NCBI GenBank assembly: GCA_014529385.2 | Contig: CM043942.1 | Span: 110,233,641 to 110,297,640, forward strand | Direction of reading: 5' to 3' | Length of the DNA stretch: 64,000 nt | DNA from: Adiantum capillus-veneris | Taxonomy: Eukaryota; Streptophyta; Polypodiopsida; Polypodiales; Pteridaceae | Shown here: positions 56,200 through 64,000 of the stretch, one piece after another | Numbering within the stretch: position 1 is the stretch's first letter | Layout: each line of letters begins with the position of its first letter | Notes under the pieces: model-generated | The model's input: the letters and a program-made list of their open reading frames with translations, nothing else | Told to the model about the DNA's origin: nothing | Databases searched by the model: none | Made by a program: the position numbers and the translations under genes

Positions 56200-58161
56200 A
56201 TAGAAGCCTAAGATCAAAGTTAGATGCAAAGTCCAAAAAGTGTTTCTTCATTGGCTATGGAGAAGGAGACTTTGGGTATCGCCTATGGAATCCTGAAGAT
56301 GGTAAAATCTTAAGGAGTAGGGATGTAATTTTTAACGAACAAAATATGTACAAAGATTACTTGGAAAGAAAACAAACAAAAGAAACAGGTGATGAGTACA
56401 TGGAGCTTGAGGACGGTGAAGACTCAAGGATTGCAAACGGTGACAATGTGCAACAACGTCAACCAAATGAGGAGCCTCAACTTATTCCCCGAAGATCTAC
56501 AAGAGCAAGTAAACCTCCAGAAAGGTTTGTTCCTTCCTTCAACCATCTCTTGATCTCAGATTCTGGATATCTGGAATCATATGAAGAAGCTATGCAACAT
56601 GAATCCAAAGAAGAATGGACGAAGAGCATGCAAGTGGAGATGGACTCACTACATCACAACCAAACATGGGAGTTGGTTGAGTTGCCTAAAGGTAAGCGGG
56701 CACTTCAAAACAAATGGGTGTACAAGATAAAGGAAGAAGAAGATGGGAAGAAAAGGTACAAGTCTAGGCTTGTGGTAAAAGTTTTTTCTCAAAAGAAAGG
56801 TATTGACTTCAATGAAATATTTTCTCCTGTTGTAAAAATGAACTCAATTAGGCTTGTCTTAAGCCTTGTGGCTGCTCATGATCTAAATCTCGAGCAAATG
56901 GATGTAAATACGGCATTCCCTCACGGTGACTTAGAGGAGGAAATCTACATGCTTCAACCAAAGGGGTATGAAGTAAAAGGTAAGGAGAAAATGGTTTGCA
57001 GATTAAAGAAGAGCTTGTATGGTTTAAAGCAAGCATCAAGACAATGGTACTTGAAGTTTGATCGATGGATGTTGGATCATGGATTCACAAGATGCAACTC
57101 GGATCACTGCGTCTACACGAAGAATTTGGGAGATGGAAAATTCATCATCCTAATGTTGTATGTTGATGACATGTTGATTGCAAGGGCTAACATACAGGAC
57201 ATCAAAGACCTAAAAGAGGAGCTGTCCAAATCTTTTTCAATGAAAGATTTAGGTGCTGCAAAGAGGATACTTGGTATGAAAATATCAAGGGACGGGACGA
57301 AGAAAACAATAAAGCTATCTCAAGAAGATTACATCAAGAAGGTACTAGAAAGGTTTGCAATGCAAAATGCAAAACCAGTTTCTACACCTTTGGCTGGTCA
57401 TTTTAAACTAACGAAGGATATGTGTCCAAAGACACAAGAGGAGATAGCCTATATGTCTAAACTTCCATATGCTGCAGCGGTAGGTTCTCTAATGTATGCT
57501 ATGGTCTGTACAAGTCCAGACATTGCACATGCAGTGGGAGTTGTGAGTAGGTTCATGGACAACCCAAGTAAAGAGCATTGGCAAGCTGTGAAGTGGATAC
57601 TTAGGTATCTAAAGGGGACAAAAACAAATGCTTTGTATTTTGGAGGAACTGATATTTTTCTAGAAGGGTATGCTGATGCAGATATGGCAGGTGACAAAGA
57701 TACTCGAAGGAGCACTACTGGCTATGTGTTCACGATTGGAGGCACAGCAGTAAGCTGGGCTTCAAAGCTGCAGAAAGTGGTTTCACTTTCTACCACGGAA
57801 GCAGAGTATGTAGCAATGACGGAGGCAAGCAAAGAAATTCTGTGGCTTCACAGATTCTTAGAAGAGCTTGGATTCAAACAAGACAATTGTGTCTTGTACA
57901 GTGATAGCCAAAGCGCTATCCATCTTGCGAAGAACTCAGCCTTTCATTCAAGGACTCAGCCTTTCATTCAAGAACTCAGCCTTTCATTCAAGGACAAAGC
58001 ACATTGAGGTGAGATATCACTTCATACGCACTCTTTTGGAAGAGGGACAACTAAAGCTAGGTAAGGTGCATACAAGTGAAAATCCTGCAGACATGTTTAC
58101 AAAGGTGGTCAACAAGGAGAAGTTGAGCTTTTGCTCATCTTCAATCGGCATTCAAGGATAA
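56190..58161 (+). pseudogene. Copia reverse transcriptase and RNase H segment
   Basis: Frame 0 carries the RT palm with YVDD (LMLYVDDMLI near 57160) and SLYGLKQASRQWY, then RNase H with YADADMAGDKDTRRST, STTEAEYVAM and YSDSQSAIH. From 57934 a 20-bp unit is present three times (to about 57992) and shifts the frame, giving an early stop at 58005-58007. The normal end (RTKHIEVRYHFIR, NPADMFTK) continues in frame 1 to 58161. Confidence 0.85.
57932..57992 (+). repeat. 20-bp triplication in RNase H
   Basis: ACTCAGCCTTTCATTCAAGG-type unit repeated three times with exact 20-bp period. It adds 40 bp, which changes the frame by one. Confidence 0.95.
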
Positions 58162-58210
58162 GAAGCCAGAATGGAAAGCAGTCACAGGTTTGGTTTGGAG
58201 ATCAGTCTCC

Positions 58211-58221
58211 AAGTGGGAGAT
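58211..58221 (+). other. Polypurine tract of the Tork-like element
   Basis: AAGTGGGAGAT immediately before the 3' LTR start TGTTAAG. Confidence 0.7.
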
Positions 58222-59005
58222 TGTTAAGTATGGAGCCTGATTTACCCTTGTAATTTTCTGTGGTAAAAGCGCACATTTGTAAGGCCCCCATTATGAGGAG
58301 AAGCCATCGTGCGTGAACGAAAATCACTCACCGGAAACCAAAATTTTCACAGACAAGAATCAGGGGCAACTTTAAACGCCTCGGGATATTCTTTTTCGTC
58401 GGAATATTCTTTTTCGCCGGAATATTCTTTTTCGCCGGAATATTATGGCCGGACGGCGGCCGGAAAGTGGTCGGAAAACAACCGGTCGGTTGGCCGGTGG
58501 CCGGTAGTCAATGGCCGATGGCCGGTGGTCGGAAGTCAATGGCCGGTGGCCGGTGGCCGAATTCAAAAGCGGACTTGTCTTCTCAAGGGCGGCCACACAT
58601 GGGCGGATTGGAGGGTCCGATTTGGACTTATTCGCACAAGGGCGGCTACACATGGCTGTCTCTCATAAGAGAGGGCAGCCCGTTTGGCCTATAAAAGGAG
58701 GCCATTTCTACACACATTTCATAGTGTGAAGTTGATGCAACAAGGTGAGTGTGAGGTGGTGAGAGTGAAGCAAGGCGGGAGCTCCATTAAGGGTATAATC
58801 CCTTTGTAAATTACCTGTTGTTTTGAAGTACTAAAGCCATTGAGTGGCTGCTTTCCCGTGGACATAGCCCACATTGGGTGAACCACGTATATCGTGTGTA
58901 CTCTCTCTCTCTCTCTCTACTCTATAATCTCGTGTATGTAAATCTATCTCTCTCCATTAAGTAATCTACTCAATTATCTATTTAGCTACGTCTTATTTCC
59001 TAACA
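58222..59005 (+). mobile_element. 3' LTR of the Tork-like copia element
   Basis: Same ends as the 5' LTR. The main difference is at 58380-58450, where a ~21-bp unit (ATATTCTTTTTCGCCGGA) is present three times. The 5' LTR has instead a GC-rich stretch and a single, altered copy. Confidence 0.95.
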
Positions 59006-59478
59006 TATATATGATGAACTTTGGAGCATCAAGTATTTTGCATGCCTTGTGCATGAGCACCCACCTCTGATGCTAAATTCATACCATCCACTCAAAACCA
59101 CAAAAGCTGTTGAATCATATATAATCCAAATCCATATATTCATATGTTCCCTACACAACAACCAAACCCATGACTGATTGAGAAGAGTGAAAGCTACACA
59201 TGTAGTAAAGTTTCCACCACAAACTGCTACCAAGATATACGGTCAATGTCATCATCATCATCAAAATCTAGCTCACTTGCATGCTTAATCCTTTTACCAT
59301 CCTTGTATTGTGTCCACCTACGCTTTGCATAGTAACTTGGTCCATGCCTTGTAGGCTAGTTAACTTGCAGTTCTGACCAATGCCATCCATTCTATCATCA
59401 AAATCACAACCAAATGTATGCTCCTCAACCACAGTTGACATGACTATTAATAAGGAAAGCAACATATCCTCAGGCTGA
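59006..59478. other. Unclassified flank after the copia element
   Basis: Begins with the TATAT target copy. No domain-bearing frame; the short - strand frames are unsupported. Confidence 0.45.
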
Positions 59479-59626
59479 AACGTTTTTGGTTGTTTCCAAT
59501 TGCTTGCACCTCAATTTTGATGAACGGAAACATTCGAACCCTTTTTGAAACATTTGAAACTTTTTTGGTTGTTTCAAACTGCTTGCACCTCAATGTTAAT
59601 GAAAGGAAACATTCAAACCCTTTTAG
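59479..59626 (+). repeat. Two-copy ~82-bp tandem repeat
   Basis: TTTTTGGTTGTTTC, a short variable part, CTGCTTGCACCTCAAT, and GGAAACATTC(G/A)AACCCTTTT occur twice, at 59482 and 59563, with about 85% identity by eye. Confidence 0.8.
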
Positions 59627-59706
59627 CACATTCCCAACTTGGCTAACGGTAGTTTCAAGGTCTCAAACCTATTTCTCAACCTAACGAAGCTCCTCTTATA
59701 GCTTTT

Positions 59707-60045
59707 CTCTCTTGGCGAGCAGTGAGGGAAGAGTTGCCTGAGGGTTGGATACATCCCAACTAAGATAGTCGATAATGCGAATCACCAAATCCCGCACCAC
59801 GTACACAATTCCAACAACCAACATCAGAGCCACGGTGATGTAGTTGATGAGTGAATCACCTCTTATGGCTCCGCCAACGCCACATCCAAGGCTTGTTGGC
59901 CCACCACTAGTGTCAAATTTTGTAGTGGCACCTCAATTGTCAGAGCCACAAATGCCTTGTCAGAGAAAGATACAATATTGGTACCCAAACTAAGAAAATG
60001 TTCACCCTTCACCATGGTGCCATCCATTGCACTCACAGGCTGCAA
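59707..60045 (-). pseudogene. Possible exon remnant of an unknown membrane protein
   Basis: On the - strand one frame (from 60045) reads about 45 plausible residues, then the reading is more protein-like in another frame from about 59900. There it gives a Gly-rich stretch, a hydrophobic segment with NYITVALMLVVGIVYVV (a likely membrane helix), a charged tail and a stop at 59707. The shift would be at about 59900. No family recognised. It may be chance. Confidence 0.25.
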
Positions 60046-60114
60046 TAGTTGCTAAGCACCAGCATAGCTAGAGTAGCTACTAGGGAAAATTTACAAACGG
60101 CGAGGTGTGAGACC

Positions 60115-60116
<2 letters not shown>

Positions 60117-60149
<33 letters not shown>

Positions 60150-60179
60150 CAATTGAGTCGCCAAGCGTTGAGTCTTGCC

Positions 60180-60270
<91 letters not shown>

Positions 60271-60280
60271 TGTCAGTCGT

Positions 60281-60349
<69 letters not shown>

Positions 60350-60700
60350 TGTATTTGAGCGGCTATAGGTCTAAACAACATAGAGCAAACGCGTGGAGGC
60401 CCTCTCCTTCTTGGAAAATTTTAAGTTCCATTATATATAGTATAGATGGAATAGTGTAGATATAAATTGTAGAAAATTTAGAATAAAATAGTTGTATGCC
60501 CTTCCAACTTCTGTAGAAAGAAACTTGTATAGAAAGAAAAAGGAAGTTTCCTTATAACCTTTTGAAAAAGGAAAAGTAGTAGGTAGCCCTTCAAATTTGA
60601 GGGTTGTTTGTGATTCATGAACCTTATGAAATGCTTAATTGGAACCAATGTTCACAATTAATCGGTTTTAGTGTATTTTAACCGGCTAAATTTGCAAAAT

Positions 60701-60754
<54 letters not shown>

Positions 60755-60859
60755 CACACACACACACAATTACTTGGTGCAGACACAGCACTATGGGACC
60801 CAGCTGCTCCAGTATATCAATTCTCCTTGCATTTTCTCCCGCAAGAGCTCAAAGTGATA

Positions 60860-60939
<80 letters not shown>

Positions 60940-61049
60940 TGCAACGGGATGTCGTATAAGGCATGACTTGGTTCTATGAACGTCGTAGGCTTGGCTTTGT
61001 TCTCTCTCTCTCTCTCTCTACTCATTGACACATAGGGTTCGTAGGCCTA

Positions 61050-61115
<66 letters not shown>

Positions 61116-61149
61116 CATTGACACACACAAGTTTCGTAGGTCTGGCTTT

Positions 61150-61230
<81 letters not shown>
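60117..61230. repeat. Cluster of (CT)n and compound (CT)n(CA)n repeats
   Basis: CT runs at about 60117-60145, 60182-60245, 60283-60327, 60702-60751, 60862-60907, 61002-61019, 61050-61112 and 61152-61197. At 60246, 60328, 60908 and 61198 the CT run passes directly into a CA run, always in the same order. In 60985-61150 the short spacer with GTAGG(T/C)(C/T)TGGCTTTGTTC and TACTCATTGACACA recurs, so part of the cluster is a degenerate tandem array. Confidence 0.92.
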
Positions 61231-61231
<1 letters not shown>

Positions 61232-63319
61232 CACGGTGCTATGGGTAGCAAAAAATATGCATGACAGTGTCCTCTCTCTTACACAGACACACTCAAGGCG
61301 AGCCTTGTCTTATTTTGTGTCAACAACATCGTGTGTGCACTTAACAGAATCCTTAGAACTATGCTAAGCCATGCCTCGTTTGAGGATGTGCATTCAAATT
61401 TATTTTCCCTTCCAAGGCGCAAGTTACTGGGATTAATTGAGGTGCATAAGCTTTTTTTTTAAAACTTCAAAGGTTGAAATGAAAGGATGATTGATGGGGT
61501 GCATTCAAGGTCATTTCCCCTTTCAAGGTGGGTGCAGAAGTAGTAATGCTTTTTTTTCCCGCCAAACTCACAAATAGTGAGTGAATATATTGCAAATAAA
61601 ACAAGGGAAAGGATCATGATGGCTTTCTAAAACAATAAGAAAGTAATAAAATCTTTAAGTTGAGTTTAACTAGAATTATATAAGGTGAAGCACTATTCAA
61701 GAATGTCTCTTTTATTAAGGGATCGAGTGTTCTCCTCGCAAAGAAGCAAACCAAATATACTAGTAAATTTTTTGAAATTTGTAGGATTTTTTAGCTAAGT
61801 TTTGACATGATTGCACCGGTTTTTCTTCTCTTTATCATGGTTTTCTCATTAATAAATAAATATATATATATATATATATATAACTAATTAATATATATAT
61901 GTGTGTATGTGTATGTATGTAGTATAGAACTTACTAGAATTAAGATGAAATAAAAATATCCATTTAATACTTTAGAACCAAAATAACATTTAATGTAAGT
62001 CTCAATCATCACTGAAAACATTGATCCAAGACACCTCTAAGGCTTCTGTTAGAAAGCTAAAAAGGATAGTTTGTTGCCATGTATTACTAATCAACAATCT
62101 TTTTAACCAATGGATGGTCCACAATTGCACCCAAAATGTAACTCTTTTACAATGGCCTTATGGAGTCCCAAAAAAACAATGTGAAAGTTCATTATGGTCT
62201 ACATAAGGTTATGTGAGAAAAAACAAATAAAATTTAAATAACATTTAAGGTAAGTCTCAATCATGCCATTTTTTTATGTTCTTCTAGTCAGTACTCGCTA
62301 CTCGCAAATGGCTTATATATTATGAAAGGGCCCCAATAATAAGGTAGTTGGTGCACATTGCACATTAGTATATTGAAACAAAATAAAACAAAAAAGAGGT
62401 AAAATAAAAAGATACATTAAAAATCAAAACAAAAGAATATTTTAATGCTTTCAAATAAGCATAGAAAATAATTAAACAATTTAGTGAAGTGATTTTTTAA
62501 AAAAATCTTCAAATGAAAGAATCGTTTATCAATACATCAGTGTTTGAGAAAGATGTGTCTGAACTTAAGCTTACGCCGATTGAAAATCAAGATTAGCCGG
62601 TTGCAAAGGATGACAAAGGAGAAAAAACCCGATAAAATATACTAAAAAATAGTTTATATATTTTTATAAATTTAAGAATTTCTACTAGTATTTCCATTTT
62701 GGATTTGTATAAGGAGAAAACTTACCGTTTAGACAAAAAGGACTTTCTCGAAGACTGCATCATAAGATCAAACTCCTATGAATATTTTGTTTAATATTTT
62801 GATCTCTAAAGTCATTTTCAAGCATGCATAGAAAGTAAATACTGCCTAGCATTCTAAAACAATAGAATGCAAGAAAAGTAAAGACATAATGTGAAATGAA
62901 AGGTAAGTCCTTATTATGCACAAAACTATGAAAGTCCCCCTAACCCAGCACAACCAGTGCTTGAAAAAAACCTAGGTTTAGTGTAATCCCACCTAGAAAT
63001 TTTGAAATTTACCTCTAAATTTTATTTTTTAAGGCGAGAAAAACTACAAATTTTTTTTAAAAAAAATAGCGTAATTTGGTGTAAAAACCTTCAAATTTTG
63101 TCAATTTACCTCTATTATTTCACATATGTAGGTTTGCCAAGTTTTTGGAAAAAAGTTTTTTAGAGCATTGAGCCCAACACTAAGGGTTTCTTTTAGAAAG
63201 CCAAAAAAGTGCAAGTAGATCTGTACGCATGTCTGATTGAGGGGAATCAACCAAGATGCTACCAAGAAAGCAAAAGAAAAAGAAAAAGAAAAAGAAGGGT
63301 GATAACGTGGCAAGTCAAG

Positions 63320-63322
<3 letters not shown>
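61231..63322. other. AT-rich intergenic stretch
   Basis: Contains a (TA)n run near 61860-61882 and two copies of AAATAACATTTAA(T/G)GTAAG plus TCTCAATCAT (61979 and 62236). No gene, RNA or element end recognised. Confidence 0.45.

Positions 63323-63364
<42 letters not shown>
63323..63364. repeat. (GA)n microsatellite
   Basis: GA run of about 42 bp. Confidence 0.95.
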
Positions 63365-63370
<6 letters not shown>

Positions 63371-63408
63371 TTCACAAAAAATCTCACTCATAATTAAGGA
63401 CGTCGTTT

Positions 63409-63411
<3 letters not shown>

Positions 63412-63456
<45 letters not shown>
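63412..63456. repeat. (CT)n microsatellite
   Basis: CT run of about 45 bp. It lies 50 bp after a (GA)n run, so the two could pair as a hairpin. Confidence 0.95.
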
Positions 63457-63459
<3 letters not shown>

Positions 63460-63646
63460 ATGCTCGTGTGCAGGAGATCGTCCCTCCCTCTCACTCGCAG
63501 GCGGTTCGCGTACTATCTAAGAAGGAGAGAGGGCTGGTAGGAGCTCGCACCCAAGGAGGGGAGGGGAGGAAAGACAGGTGTCGAAGGTGAGGTGAGGTGA
63601 GGAAAGGCAGGTCTTGGAGCAGAAGCACGAGATCTTCAGCACCAGA

Positions 63647-63648
<2 letters not shown>

Positions 63649-63710
<62 letters not shown>
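63649..63710. repeat. (CT)n microsatellite
   Basis: CT run of about 61 bp. Confidence 0.95.
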
Positions 63711-63713
<3 letters not shown>

Positions 63714-64000
63714 GGTGGCATTTCTCTTTCTTGCTCTGCCATGTTGCCATCCGTCTACGAGCTAAGGCGGTTTGCAACAACGTGTCATGTTGCCAGAGGG
63801 GGAGATGTAGCAGAGGAGGGATGGGGGGAGCACAGTAAGGATCCATACTTTTTGTCCAGAGAGTGAGAAGTGAAGGGGGAGAGCATGTGTTTGTGAGAAC
63901 CTCGAGGAGGTTATTTCGTCAGGGGCTGCCTCAGTCGTAATGTAAATGGCAAGAAGACGAGGCGCACAAGCCTCTTTCTCTCTCGCTCGCATGTACAGTT
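63711..64000. other. Window end, unclassified
   Basis: GC-richer sequence. The short frames on either strand have no recognised domain and may continue past the window. Confidence 0.35.

Larger units (their letters stand above)
53407..59005 (+). mobile_element. Full-length Tork/Tnt1-like copia element
   Basis: LTRs of 760 and 784 bp, TATAT on both sides, an initiator-Met primer-binding site, gag-pol in copia order and a polypurine tract. Apart from one indel-rich block the LTRs are almost identical by eye, so insertion is recent. The coding part has frameshifts and an altered integrase, so this copy is not autonomous. The gag form (KFNGKNYQHWKMQIEDYL) fits the Tnt1/Tork lineage. Confidence 0.92.

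Overview
The window looks like nuclear, intergenic DNA of a vascular land plant with a large, repeat-rich genome. No intact single-copy host gene is recognised. Almost all recognisable coding sequence is transposon-derived: two Ty1/copia elements, several Ty3/gypsy-type elements or fragments, a large hAT DNA transposon and a hAT-type miniature element. Plant-type signals include copia integrase/RT/RNase H polyproteins, an initiator-Met primer-binding site (TGGTATCAGAGC), Tat/Athila-like primer-binding sites (TTGGCG.CGTTGCCGGGGA type), a BED/DUF659 hAT transposase, and very abundant (CT)n, (GA)n and (CA)n microsatellites. I cannot assign a species. An angiosperm or a fern would both fit.

Layout. 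205-2840: a lone 2.6-kb LTR (+). 2841-8830: degraded repeat DNA with CT microsatellites, an interspersed 20-bp word (6261-6493) and three copies of one perfect 24-bp palindrome (7419, 7704, 8286). 8834-9080: primer-binding site and LTR edge of a gypsy remnant (-). 9155-13743: a 5'-truncated copia element, one reading frame broken by five stops and no frameshift. 13744-18545: a gag-only LTR element on the - strand, whose 2.3-kb LTR is related to the lone LTR at 205. 18690-20600: chromovirus integrase end, a short LTR, a gag zinc-knuckle fragment and hAT-end debris.

20899-29045: the most unusual unit, an ~8.1-kb hAT transposon. It has terminal inverted repeats, promoter-like GC-box/TATA modules near both ends and two large internal tandem arrays. 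The left promoter faces a transposase whose DDE residues are all present (+). The right promoter faces an accessory set on the - strand: a short helical ORF, a protein kinase interrupted by one stop codon, and a coiled-coil RING-H2 protein. The two transcription units converge. A 358-bp non-autonomous relative with matching ends lies at 33967-34324.

38209-47291: a complete non-autonomous gypsy-type element with 5-bp target duplications. It has one 1,726-codon ORF holding gag, four zinc knuckles, an aspartic protease and a novel C-terminal region with four W(V/I)PK motifs, and no reverse transcriptase. It sits inside the LTR of an older - strand element (37542-38208 continuing after 47297). 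50833-53100: a possible LTR and two tRNA-related SINE candidates. 53407-59005: a young Tork/Tnt1-like copia element with TATAT target duplications, disabled by two frameshifts, an integrase catalytic substitution and a 20-bp triplication in RNase H. 59006-64000: possible exon remnant, a dense field of compound (CT)n(CA)n microsatellites, then AT-rich DNA.
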